From: DASYUM01 sp036001225
Lineage (GTDB): Bacteria > Methylomirabilota > Methylomirabilia > Rokubacteriales > DASRDR01
Assembly (NCBI GenBank): GCA_036001225.1
Contig: DASYUM010000234.1
Location: 1 to 35,326, forward strand
Reading direction: 5' to 3'
Length of the DNA stretch: 35,326 nt
This document shows positions 1 through 7,647 of the stretch, one piece after another. Every line of letters begins with the position of its first letter. The first letter of the stretch is position 1. The position numbers were made by a program, and so were the translations under genes. The notes below the pieces were generated by a model that was given only the letters and a program-made list of their open reading frames with translations, searched no databases and had not been told where the DNA came from.

Positions 1-1209
1 GGTCGGGGTGTCGATGCCGTAGTAGCACGGCCACTGGATGGGCGGCGAGGAGATGCGGACGTGCACCTCGCGGGCGCCCGCCGAGCGGATCATGCGGACG
101 ATCTTGCGGCTGGTCGTTCCCCGCACGATCGAGTCGTCCACCACCACCACCCGCCGACCGTCCAGCGTCTCCCGCATGGGATTCAGCTTCACCCGGACGC
201 CGAAGTGACGGATCCCCTGGCGCGGCTCGATGAAGGTCCGCCCGACGTAATGGTTCCGGATCAGGCCCACTTCGAACGGGATCCCCGAGCGCTCGGCGAA
301 GCCCAGCGACGCCCCGAGGCCGGAGTCGGGCACCGGAATGACGACGTCGGCGGCCGCCGGGTGCTCCTCGGCCAGCCGGCGCCCCATCGCCTTGCGCACG
401 TGGTAGACGTTCTGCCCCCACAGGGTCGAGTCGGGGCGCGCGAAATAGACGTATTCAAAGACGCACTGGAGCTGGCGCTTGGGCGGAAACGGCTTGATCG
501 AGTGGACGCCGCTCTTGTCGATCACCACGATCTCGCCCGGGTCGACATCGCGCACGTACTCGGCCTCCAGGAGATCGAGCGCGCAGGTCTCGGAGGCGAG
601 GAGCCACGTCTCGCCGAGCCGGCCAAGGACAAGCGGCCGGAAGCCGTGGGGGTCGCGGCAGCCGATCAGGAGCTCGGGCGTGAGGACGAGGAGCGAATAG
701 GCGCCCGACACCTGGGCCAGGGCCACGGGCAGCGCCCGCGGCAGCGGGAGCTTCTCGCCCCGGGCCAGCAGGTGGAGGATCACCTCGGAGTCGGACGTGG
801 ACTGGAAGATGGCGCCGGTCGCCTCCAGCTCCCGGCGGAGGGCCTCGGCGTTCACCAGGTTGCCGTTGTGGGCGAGCGCGATCGGCCCTTGCGCGAACGC
901 GGCGCTGATCGGCTGGGCGTTGCGGAGCGTCGACGAGCCCGCGGTCGAGTAGCGGACATGCCCGATGGCGAGTCGCCCGGGCAAGCGCTTGAGCCGCTCG
1001 GGGCCGAAGACGTCGGAGACCCACCCCATCGCCTTCTCGACATGGAAGGCCGTCCCGTCGGTGGCGGCGATGCCGGCCGACTCCTGACCCCGGTGCTGGA
1101 GCGCGTAGAGCCCGAGGTAGGTCAGGTTGGCCGCCTCGGGATGGTCGAAGACCCCGAAGATGCCGCACTCGTCGTGGAACTTGTCGTCATGAAGCTGGCG
1201 AGTCTTCAT
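1..1209 (-). CDS. purF: amidophosphoribosyltransferase (PurF), 3' end cut by window edge
   Basis: Catalyses the first committed step of purine synthesis, PRPP plus glutamine to phosphoribosylamine. 403 codons are visible and the C-terminal end lies outside the window. A 14-residue leader precedes CGIFGVF; Cys15 would be the Ntn-type glutaminase nucleophile after propeptide removal. The ALQHRGQESAGI and HNGNLVN motifs follow, and the PRPP loop VVVVDDSIVRGTT lies near the visible end. Cysteines in CVFEYVYFARPD and PCYYGID match the first two Fe-S ligands of the Bacillus-type enzyme, so an iron-sulfur form that is processed and oxygen-sensitive is likely. The ATG overlaps the purL stop as ATGA and has GGAGGG 6 nt upstream, so it is coupled to purL. 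Last visible gene of the purine operon. Confidence 0.97.
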   Translation of the reverse strand, partial: MKTRQLHDDKFHDECGIFGVFDHPEAANLTYLGLYALQHRGQESAGIAATDGTAFHVEKAMGWVSDVFGPERLKRLPGRLAIGHVRYSTAGSSTLRNAQPISAAFAQGPIALAHNGNLVNAEALRRELEATGAIFQSTSDSEVILHLLARGEKLPLPRALPVALAQVSGAYSLLVLTPELLIGCRDPHGFRPLVLGRLGETWLLASETCALDLLEAEYVRDVDPGEIVVIDKSGVHSIKPFPPKRQLQCVFEYVYFARPDSTLWGQNVYHVRKAMGRRLAEEHPAAADVVIPVPDSGLGASLGFAERSGIPFEVGLIRNHYVGRTFIEPRQGIRHFGVRVKLNPMRETLDGRRVVVVDDSIVRGTTSRKIVRMIRSAGAREVHVRISSPPIQWPCYYGIDTPT

Positions 1210-3479
1210 GCCGCGCCCTCCGTCGCCGCCGGCGCGGTCGCGCCGCCTACCAGCCGCTCGAAGCTGCCGCCGAACGCTGCCGCCATCGCCGCCAGGCTGG
1301 CCGCGATCCGCACCTGGCCGTCCACGCGGATCGTGAGCTGGTCGCCCCCGACCCGGCCCAGCGCCGTGACCGGCACCGCCCACTCGCGCACGATCCGCTC
1401 GAACCGGACGCGCTCGCCCGGCGGGACCGAGACGACGATCCGGGACGGCGCCTCGCCGAACAGCCGGGCGTCGAGGCGACCGGCGCCGTCGAGGGCCACC
1501 TCCGCCCCCAGCGGGCGCGGCCCGGTGACGCAGCCCTCGGCAAGGGCCACCGCCAGGCCGCCCTCCGCGCAGTCGTGGGCCGAGCGGACGCAGCCGGCCT
1601 CGATCGCGGCCAGGCAGGCGGCCTGGACGGCGCGCTCGCGGGCGAGGTCGAGCGGGGCCGGCGTCCCCGCCAGCCGGCCATGGAGCGTCGCCAGGTACTC
1701 GCTTCCACCCAGGCCGCCGGCCGGGTCGCCGAGCAGGATCACGAGGTCTCCGGGCTCCTTGAACCACTGGGTCGTCCGCCGCTCGGCGTCGGCCAGGAGG
1801 CCCACGACCCCGACGATGGGCGTGGGGAGGATGGCCTGCCCCAGCGTCTCGTTGTAGAAGGACACGTTCCCGCCCACCACCGGGATCTCCAGGACCCGAC
1901 AGGCCTCGGCGATCCCGTTCACTGCCTCGGCGAACTGCCACATGATCTCCGGCCGCTCCGGCGAGCCGAAGTTCAGGCAGTCGGTCATCGCCAGCGGGCG
2001 GCCGCCGGCGCAGACGACGTTGCGGGCCGCCTCGGCGACGGCCATGGCCCCGCCCTGGAACGGGTCGAGGTAGGCGTAGCGCCCGTTGCCGTCGGTCGCC
2101 ACCGCCACCGCCTTCCCGGTCCCCTTGAGCCGCAGGACCGCGGCGTCGGAGCCGGGGACGACGAGCGTGTTGATCCCGACCATGTGGTCATACTGCCGCC
2201 AGATCGACGCCTTCGACGCGATGGTCGGCGCGGCGAGGAGGTGGAGCAGGACGGCGGTCGGGTCGGCCGGCTCGGGCACCGTCGCCGGATCGAAGGCCCG
2301 CACGGCGTCGAGCCAGGCCGGACGGGCGCGGGGCCGGTCGTACGCGGGGGCGTCGTCGGTGAGGGCTCGTACCGGCACTTCGGCGACCAGCTCCCCGTGC
2401 ATCCGGACCCGCAGCACGCCGTCGCCGGTCACGCGCCCGATGGGCACCGCGTCCAGCTCCCATTTGGCGAAGACGCGTTGGACCTCGGCCTCGCGCCCGC
2501 GAGTCACGACCAGGAGCATCCGTTCCTGGGATTCGGACAGCAGGAGCTCGTAGGGCGTCATCGCGGACTCGCGCTGCGGGACCCGGTCCAGCTCGATCTC
2601 GGCGCCCGTCCCGGCCCGGGCCGGCATCTCGGAGAGCGAGCACGCGAGCCCGGCGGCCCCCATGTCCTGGATGCCGACGATGGCGCCGGTCGCCATGGCC
2701 TCCAGGCAGGCTTCGAGGAGGAGCTTCTCGGTGAACGGGTCGCCGACCTGGACGGTCGGGCGCCGCTCGCTGGAGGTCTCGTCGAAGCTCTCCGAGGCCA
2801 TGGTGGCGCCATGGATGCCGTCGCGGCCGGTCTTGGCGCCGACATAGATGAAGGTGTTGCCGACACCCTCCGCGCGGGCCCGAAAGATGCGGCCGCGGGC
2901 GATCAATCCCAGGCAGAGGACGTTGACGAGGGGGTTCTTCGCGTACTCGGGGGCGAACCCGACCTCCCCGCCCACGGTCGGGCAGCCGAAGCAGTTCCCG
3001 TAGTGGGCGATGCCGGCCACCACGCCACCCAACAGATAGCCGCTGCCCGCCCCCGTCGCCGGATGGTCGGGGGGGCCGAACCGGAGGGAGTCGAGCAGGC
3101 AGAGCGGCCGAGCCCCCATCGTGAAGATGTCGCGGAGGATCCCGCCGACCCCGGTGGCCGCCCCCTGGAAGGGCTCGATGAACGAGGGATGGTTGTGGCT
3201 CTCGATCTTCATCGCCAGGGCGAGCCCGTCGCCGAGATCCACCACGCCGGCGTTCTCACCTGGCCCCTGGAGGACGTGGGGTCCCCGGCTCGGCAGGCGC
3301 TTGAGGAGGGTGCGCGACGATTTGTAGGAGCAGTGCTCGGACCAGAGGGCGGAGAAGAGGCCGAGCTCGGTGTAGGTGGGCTCCCGGCCCAGCAGCCCGA
3401 TGATGCGGTCGTACTCCTCACGGCTGAGGCCGTGAGCGACGGCGAGGTCGGGCGTGACCTTCGGCCCGGCCGCAGTCAC
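1206..3479 (-). CDS. purL: phosphoribosylformylglycinamidine synthase subunit PurL (small form)
   Basis: The 757-residue synthase subunit of FGAM synthase, which converts FGAR to FGAM with ATP and ammonia delivered by PurQ. The length fits the small PurL that works with PurS and PurQ, not the 1300-residue fused enzyme of Gammaproteobacteria. Visible motifs are YTELGLFSALWSEHCSYK near the N-terminus, KIESHNHPS, a GGEVGFAPEY segment, and a repeated AIRS-like half with VVGGNVSFYNE and SAHDCAEGGLAVALAE. The start is GTG; the 30 bases between purQ and this start hold a short GAGGTC tandem rather than a clear Shine-Dalgarno sequence, so translation may depend on purQ. Its stop overlaps the purF start. 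Confidence 0.97.
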   Translation of the reverse strand: MTAAGPKVTPDLAVAHGLSREEYDRIIGLLGREPTYTELGLFSALWSEHCSYKSSRTLLKRLPSRGPHVLQGPGENAGVVDLGDGLALAMKIESHNHPSFIEPFQGAATGVGGILRDIFTMGARPLCLLDSLRFGPPDHPATGAGSGYLLGGVVAGIAHYGNCFGCPTVGGEVGFAPEYAKNPLVNVLCLGLIARGRIFRARAEGVGNTFIYVGAKTGRDGIHGATMASESFDETSSERRPTVQVGDPFTEKLLLEACLEAMATGAIVGIQDMGAAGLACSLSEMPARAGTGAEIELDRVPQRESAMTPYELLLSESQERMLLVVTRGREAEVQRVFAKWELDAVPIGRVTGDGVLRVRMHGELVAEVPVRALTDDAPAYDRPRARPAWLDAVRAFDPATVPEPADPTAVLLHLLAAPTIASKASIWRQYDHMVGINTLVVPGSDAAVLRLKGTGKAVAVATDGNGRYAYLDPFQGGAMAVAEAARNVVCAGGRPLAMTDCLNFGSPERPEIMWQFAEAVNGIAEACRVLEIPVVGGNVSFYNETLGQAILPTPIVGVVGLLADAERRTTQWFKEPGDLVILLGDPAGGLGGSEYLATLHGRLAGTPAPLDLARERAVQAACLAAIEAGCVRSAHDCAEGGLAVALAEGCVTGPRPLGAEVALDGAGRLDARLFGEAPSRIVVSVPPGERVRFERIVREWAVPVTALGRVGGDQLTIRVDGQVRIAASLAAMAAAFGGSFERLVGGATAPAATEGAA

Positions 3480-3509
3480 CGGCGTCGCCCCACCGCCTCG
3501 ACCTCGACC

Positions 3510-4223
3510 TCAGCGGCCCAGGGCCGAGCCGTTCTCGACGAGGCTCCCGAGGAGCGAGTTGAAGAGGAGGAGGCCGTCGGTGCTGCCGACGCTCGCCTCC
3601 GACGCGCGCTCGGGATGCGGCATGAGGCCAACCACCGTCCCGTCCTCGTTCGAGACGCCGGCGACGTTCCAGGCCGAGCCGTTCGGGTTGGCGGCCGCCG
3701 TCACCTCGCCGGTCTCGGTCGCGTAGCGAAAGACGACCTGGTTCCGATCGATGAGGGCGCGCAGGATCGCGGGCTCCGCGTGATAGCGACCTTCTCCGTG
3801 CGCGATCGGCATCTTCAGGACCTGGCCCCGCCGGAGTCCACGCGTGAAGGGAGTCTCGGTCTGCTCGACCACGACGTGGGTCGTCTGACAGCGGAACTGG
3901 AGGCACTCGTTGCGGAGCAGGGTGCCGGGCAGCAGCTCGGCCTCGCAGAGGATCTGGAAGCCGTTGCAGCTGCCGAGAACGAGGCCACCTCGAGCCACGA
4001 AGTCAGGAAGCGCGCTGACGACGGGGGAGCGCCCGGCGATGGCGCCGGCCCGCAGGTAATCGCCGTAGGAGAAGCCGCCCGGCAGGACCAAACAATCGAA
4101 GCGCGAGAGATCGGTGTCCCGGTGCCACAGGTACTCGACCGACTGGTGGAGAACCTCGGAGATGACATGGTGGAAGTCCATGTCGCTCCACGTGCCCGGA
4201 AAGATGACGACGCCGAATCTCAT
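3510..4223 (-). CDS. purQ: phosphoribosylformylglycinamidine synthase subunit PurQ (glutaminase)
   Basis: Class I glutamine amidotransferase subunit, 237 residues, that hydrolyses glutamine and channels ammonia to PurL. The N-terminus FGVVIFPGTWSDMD and the VLPGGFSYGDYLRAGAI segment are typical. The nucleophilic cysteine is in LGSCNGFQIL, and the catalytic His-Glu pair is in MPHPERA near the C-terminus. The ATG has a strong GGAGAGGAGGG ribosome binding site just upstream. It lies between purS and purL, the usual order for the three-part enzyme. The 163 bases separating it from purS contain a palindromic repeat, described separately. Confidence 0.97.
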   Translation of the reverse strand: MRFGVVIFPGTWSDMDFHHVISEVLHQSVEYLWHRDTDLSRFDCLVLPGGFSYGDYLRAGAIAGRSPVVSALPDFVARGGLVLGSCNGFQILCEAELLPGTLLRNECLQFRCQTTHVVVEQTETPFTRGLRRGQVLKMPIAHGEGRYHAEPAILRALIDRNQVVFRYATETGEVTAAANPNGSAWNVAGVSNEDGTVVGLMPHPERASEASVGSTDGLLLFNSLLGSLVENGSALGR

Positions 4224-4318
4224 GAACCCTCCTCTCCTAGGGGTTTCTGGTCGCTCTCGCCTCCTTCGCCCTCCGCGGCGATTGTACTATGCGTGGGTCA
4301 TCGAGACAATAAGGGCGA

Positions 4319-4372
4319 GCCGCAGGACGTCGGGGCTTGAGCCCCGCTGTCCGAGGCGAGCGAACCCAAAGA
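4319..4372. repeat. intergenic palindromic repeat, class 3, copy in purS-purQ gap
   Basis: A hairpin-forming element built around CAGGACGTCGGGGCTTGAGC, with right arm GCCCCGCTGTCC and trailing GAGGCGAGCGAACCCAAAG. Related elements sit at 6179-6229 and 15359-15412. All share the order GGACGTC, GGGGCT, GAGGCG, ACCCAAAG. It follows the purS stop on the coding strand. It has no U-tract, so it is not a typical intrinsic terminator. Confidence 0.7.
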
Positions 4373-4386
4373 CGACGCGGCCGGTT

Positions 4387-4674
4387 TCAGGGGCCGGGGA
4401 CCTCCCCCGGGCGGGCCGACGGCTGTCGGCCCGACTCCTCGACCTCGCAGGAGTAGTCCTCGATCACCGGGTTGGCCAGCAGCCGGCGGCACATCTCGTC
4501 CAGCCGGGTCTGGGCGCGGGCTCGGTCGGTCTCCTCGAGGGTCAGCTCGAGGACCTTGCCGACCCGGAGGTCGCGCACCTCAGGGAACCCGAGCCCTTCC
4601 AGGGCCTTCCGGATGGTGGCCCCCTGCGGGTCGAGCACCCCCGGCCGGAGCCGGACGAAGATCCGCGCCTTCAA
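4387..4674 (-). CDS. purS: phosphoribosylformylglycinamidine synthase subunit PurS
   Basis: Small structural subunit of the PurS-PurQ-PurL complex, thought to assist ammonia transfer between PurQ and PurL. 95 residues, slightly longer than the usual 80-85; the extra part is a Pro/Gly-rich tail after YSCEVEE. Family features are KARIFVRLRPGVLDPQG at the start, then a GFPEVRDLRVGK turn. The start is TTG: no ATG or GTG fits, and GGGGGAGG stands 6 nt upstream, which strongly supports it. The TTG start may hold translation below that of its partners. Confidence 0.95.
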   Translation of the reverse strand: MKARIFVRLRPGVLDPQGATIRKALEGLGFPEVRDLRVGKVLELTLEETDRARAQTRLDEMCRRLLANPVIEDYSCEVEESGRQPSARPGEVPGP

Positions 4675-4715
4675 TCGAGACCTCCCCCACCCCCGGCCCC
4701 GGTCGATCGGATCGC

Positions 4716-4752
4716 CGGGACGGCTCGGGCCTGCGGCCCTCGCGACGTCCCG
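4716..4752. repeat. palindrome in purB-purS gap
   Basis: Outer arms CGGGACG and CGTCCCG (7 bp, perfect) enclose an inner GGGCC/GGCCC palindrome. It sits in the 155-base purB-purS gap, about 40 bases before the purS ribosome binding site. No U-tract follows. It may be a member of the local palindrome families or an RNA processing site. The rest of the gap shows nothing I can name. Confidence 0.45.
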
Positions 4753-4829
4753 TCCCTCCGGTCGCCACCGGGGGGAGGGGTGACCACCACTGCACGACCG
4801 TTCCCACGGCGCGATTCCTTCACGTGCTG

Positions 4830-6125
4830 TCAGCTCAGCCCGAGCCGCCGGAAGACCGCGTCCACGTGACGGAGGTACCAGGCGGGGTCGAAGCAGGCCT
4901 TCAAGACGTCGGGCCCGAGCCGACCGGTCAGGTCGCGATCCTCTTGAAGCACCTCCAGGAACGGCCGGCGCTCGCGCCAGGCGCGCATCGCGTCGCGCTG
5001 GACGATCTCATAGGCGGCCTGCCGGGCCAGGCCCGCCTCGGCCAGGGCCAGCAGCACCCGCTGGGAGTAGACGAGACCGTAGGAGCGCTCGAGGTTCTCC
5101 CGCATGCGCTCTCTGTCCACGGCCAGGCCCTCCAGGATCCGCACCATCTGGGCGAGCAGGTAGTCGAGGAGGATCGTGGTGTCGGGGAGGACGATGCGCT
5201 CGACCGAGGAGTGGCTGATGTCCCGCTCGTGCCAGAGGGCGATGTCCTCGAGCGCGGCCCCGGCGTGGGCGCGGAGGACGCGGGCCAGACCGGCCACCTG
5301 CTCGCAGGCGACCGGGTTCCGCTTATGCGGCATCGCCGAGGAGCCCTTCTGCCCCTCGGTGAAGGGCTCCTCGACCTCCAGGATCTCGGTGCGCTGGAGG
5401 TTCCGGATCTCGGTCGCGATCTTCTCGAGGCTCCCCCCGATGATGGCGCAGACGGTCACGAACTCGGCGTGGCGGTCGCGCTGCACGATCTGGGTGGAAG
5501 CCGGTGCCGGCTCCAGCCCGAGGGCCTGACAGACCTCCGTCTCGATTTCGGGCGGCACATGGGCGAAGGTGCCGACCGCGCCCGAGATCTTCCCCGCCCG
5601 GACCGTCTCCCGAGCCCGGGCGAGCCGCTCGCGATTGCGCCCGGCCTCCGCGTACCAGCCGGCGACCTTGAGGCCGAACGTCGTCGGCTCGGCGTGGACG
5701 CCGTGGGTGCGCCCGACCATCACCGTGTCGCGATGGCGGAGGGCGAGCCCCCGCAGCACTTCCCGGAGCCGGTCGAGACCGGCCAGCAACCGGTCGGCCG
5801 CTTCCACCAGCTGGAGGGCCAGTGCGGTGTCCACCACGTCGGACGAGGTGAGGCCGAGGTGGACGTAGCGGGAGTCCTCGCCGATCGCCGCTTCGAGGTC
5901 GGTGAGGAACGCGATCACGTCGTGGCGGACGCGGGCTTCGATGGCCTCGATCCGATGGGCGTCCACCCGGGCTCGGCTGCGGATCCGCTGGAGCGCGTCG
6001 GCCGGGATCGTGCCCCGCCGGGCGTAGGCGTCGCAGACCGCCAGTTCGACCGCCAGCCACTTTGCGTAGCGGGCCTCGTCGCTCCATACCGCGCCCATCT
6101 CCGGTCGGGTGTAGCGCGGGATCAT
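4830..6125 (-). CDS. purB: adenylosuccinate lyase
   Basis: Fumarase/aspartase-superfamily enzyme acting twice in purine synthesis: it cleaves SAICAR to AICAR and adenylosuccinate to AMP. 431 residues from the chosen ATG, the same length as the Bacillus enzyme. Typical segments are IPRYTRPEMGAVWSDEARY at the start, HLGLTSSDVVDTA, VGRTHGVHAEP, and the signature loop GSSAMPHKRNP. An in-frame GTG lies 39 codons upstream, but those codons run through palindromic repeats and give low-complexity Arg/Pro/Ala peptide, so they were excluded. The start has no clear Shine-Dalgarno sequence: a C-rich hairpin arm ends 3 nt before the ATG. First gene of the purine block. Confidence 0.96.
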   Translation of the reverse strand: MIPRYTRPEMGAVWSDEARYAKWLAVELAVCDAYARRGTIPADALQRIRSRARVDAHRIEAIEARVRHDVIAFLTDLEAAIGEDSRYVHLGLTSSDVVDTALALQLVEAADRLLAGLDRLREVLRGLALRHRDTVMVGRTHGVHAEPTTFGLKVAGWYAEAGRNRERLARARETVRAGKISGAVGTFAHVPPEIETEVCQALGLEPAPASTQIVQRDRHAEFVTVCAIIGGSLEKIATEIRNLQRTEILEVEEPFTEGQKGSSAMPHKRNPVACEQVAGLARVLRAHAGAALEDIALWHERDISHSSVERIVLPDTTILLDYLLAQMVRILEGLAVDRERMRENLERSYGLVYSQRVLLALAEAGLARQAAYEIVQRDAMRAWRERRPFLEVLQEDRDLTGRLGPDVLKACFDPAWYLRHVDAVFRRLGLS

Positions 6126-6128
6126 GAC

Positions 6129-6156
6129 TCGGAGGGGGGCTCCGCCCCCCTTCCGA
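6129..6156. repeat. class 1 palindrome directly upstream of purB start
   Basis: TCGGAGGGGGGC, loop TCC, then GCCCCCCTTCCGA: arms complementary except for one bulged base. In the purB mRNA the 3' arm CCCCCCTCCGA ends 3 nt before the ATG, where a ribosome binding site would be expected. Similar elements occupy the same place before ribF (13104-13127) and the ferredoxin gene (23301-23323). Confidence 0.75.
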
Positions 6157-6178
6157 ACCTCCCCCCGGGAAGCGCGCG

Positions 6179-6229
6179 CCGCAGGACGTCCCGGGGCTGG
6201 GGGGCGCGACGAGGCGCGCGGACCCAAAG
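6179..6229. repeat. class 3 repeat, copy upstream of purB
   Basis: Contains CCGCAGGACGTCCCGGGGCT, followed by GGGGGGCGCGACGAGGCGCG and GACCCAAAG. It matches 4319-4372 and 15359-15412 in order and spacing. Here it is embedded in a composite: class 1 palindrome, class 3, then class 2 at 6229-6260. Together these fill most of the 188-base gap between the M16 peptidase gene and purB. Confidence 0.65.
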
Positions 6230-6260
6230 GTTGCGCGGGCAAAGCCCGCGCTCGGAGCGC
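6229..6260. repeat. class 2 repeat, 32 bp, upstream of purB
   Basis: Exact 32-base match to 23343-23374. The core is the perfect palindrome GCGCGGGC-AAA-GCCCGCGC, followed by TCGGAGCGC. Both copies lie in the same orientation, upstream of a class 1 palindrome and its start codon. A second small inverted repeat (CGGAGCGC, then GTTCCG) follows in this copy only. Confidence 0.8.
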
Positions 6261-6313
6261 TTCGTTCCGAGGCGCGCGGGCAGTCGCACCCGATCAGCGT
6301 CCGCCACGCGGGC

Positions 6314-7606
6314 TCAGAGGGCGAGGTCGGTGCGCGAGGGGGTGTGGGCGCCGGCCGGCCCGAGGGCGACCAGGGAGAGCGGCCGCCGGTCGAGCAGCTC
6401 GGCGATGAGGGCCTGGATCTGCTCGGCGCTCACCCGGTCCACCGCGGCCAGGATCTCGTCCAGCGTGAAGTAGTGCCCGAAGTAGAGCTCCTGCTTGGCG
6501 ATCCGGGTCATCCGACTGGAAGTGGACTCGAGCGAGAGCATGAGGCTGCCCTTGAGGTGCTCCTTGGCCCGGGTCAGCTCGTCGGCGGTGACCCCGTCGC
6601 GCTTGAGCTTACGCAGCTCTTCCATGACCAGGCCGAGCACCTTCGGGAAGTGGGCGGGCTCGGTGCCCGCGTAGATGTAGAAGAGGCCACAGTCGCGGAA
6701 GGCGGCGTTCCCGGAGTAGATGGAATACACCAGGCCCTGGCGCTCGCGGACCTCCTGGAACAGGCGGGAGGACATGCTCCCGCCGATGATGGTGTTGAGC
6801 AGGTAGAGGACGTAGCGCTCGGGCGCGTCCTGGCGAAGGCCGGGCCCCCCGAGGACGAAGTGGACCTGCTCGAGCGGCTTGTCGATCAGCTCCAGGCGCG
6901 GCGTCAGGTCGGGCGGCCCCCCTCCGTTGCGCACGCCGCCCGCCCCCTGGAAGTCGCGGAAGCACTTGCCCAGGAGGTCGGCCAGCTCCGCGTGCTCGAG
7001 CCGGCCGGCGGCGGCGATGGTGATCCGGGCCGGACAGTACTCGTTGCGGAAGTAGGCGAGGATGGTCTCCCGGTCCAGGCCGAGGATGATCTTCCTGTCG
7101 CCGAGGATGGGACGCCCGAGCGGGTGGCCCGCCCAGACGCGCTCGGCGAAGAGGTCGTGGATGAGGTCGTCGGGGGTGTCCTCCACCATCCGGAACTCCT
7201 GGAGGACGACGGTGCGCTCGCGATCGATGTCTTCGGGCGCGAACAAAGGATGGAGGAGGATGTCGGAGAGGAGGTCGGCCGCCAGCGGCAAGTGGCGGTC
7301 GAGCACGGTGACGTAGAAGCAGGTGTGCTCCTTGGTCGTGAAGGCGTCCATCTGGCCGCCGACCGAGTCCACCGCCTTGGCGACCTCCTCGGCGGTCCGG
7401 CTCTCGGTCCCCTTGAAGACCAGGTGCTCGATGAAGTGCGAGACGCCGCTCTTGGGAAGCGGCTCGTGGCGGCTCCCGGTGTCCACCCACACCCCCACCG
7501 CCACCGAGCGGACGTGGGCGATCCGTTCGGTCACGATGCGGATGCCGTTCGGCAGGATGCTCTTCTGGAAGTTCCCTTCCACCGCAACCTCACCGGATCC
7601 GGGCAC
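6314..7606 (-). CDS. M16 family zinc peptidase (MPP/YmxG-like)
   Basis: Pitrilysin-family metallopeptidase of 430 residues, related to mitochondrial processing peptidase beta and Bacillus YmxG. The inverted zinc motif is HFIEH (His57, Glu60, His61), with the third ligand Glu137 exactly 76 residues after His61, as the family requires. The segment GVSHFIEHLVFKGTESRTA and the C-terminal half with GSMSSRLFQEVRERQGL are typical. No signal peptide is visible, so it is probably cytoplasmic. The GTG start has AAGGGGG upstream. It lies 41 bases after pnp, a conserved rpsO-pnp-M16 arrangement. The physiological substrate cannot be told from sequence. Confidence 0.94.
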   Translation of the reverse strand: MPGSGEVAVEGNFQKSILPNGIRIVTERIAHVRSVAVGVWVDTGSRHEPLPKSGVSHFIEHLVFKGTESRTAEEVAKAVDSVGGQMDAFTTKEHTCFYVTVLDRHLPLAADLLSDILLHPLFAPEDIDRERTVVLQEFRMVEDTPDDLIHDLFAERVWAGHPLGRPILGDRKIILGLDRETILAYFRNEYCPARITIAAAGRLEHAELADLLGKCFRDFQGAGGVRNGGGPPDLTPRLELIDKPLEQVHFVLGGPGLRQDAPERYVLYLLNTIIGGSMSSRLFQEVRERQGLVYSIYSGNAAFRDCGLFYIYAGTEPAHFPKVLGLVMEELRKLKRDGVTADELTRAKEHLKGSLMLSLESTSSRMTRIAKQELYFGHYFTLDEILAAVDRVSAEQIQALIAELLDRRPLSLVALGPAGAHTPSRTDLAL

Positions 7607-7647
7607 GGTTCCCCCTTGTCTCCACGCGCCCCCTGAGACGCCGCCGG

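Noticed and set aside
61..4340. Long plus-strand open frames (598 and 921 codons) opposite purF, purL and purQ
   Set aside because: They lie antisense to clearly recognisable genes, give Arg/Gly/Pro/His-rich sequence with no family motif, and arise because GC-rich codon use rarely creates stops on the opposite strand.
6126..6242. 39-residue N-terminal extension of PurB
   Set aside because: The extension translates palindromic repeats; the inner ATG gives exactly the family length and the conserved start of the protein.
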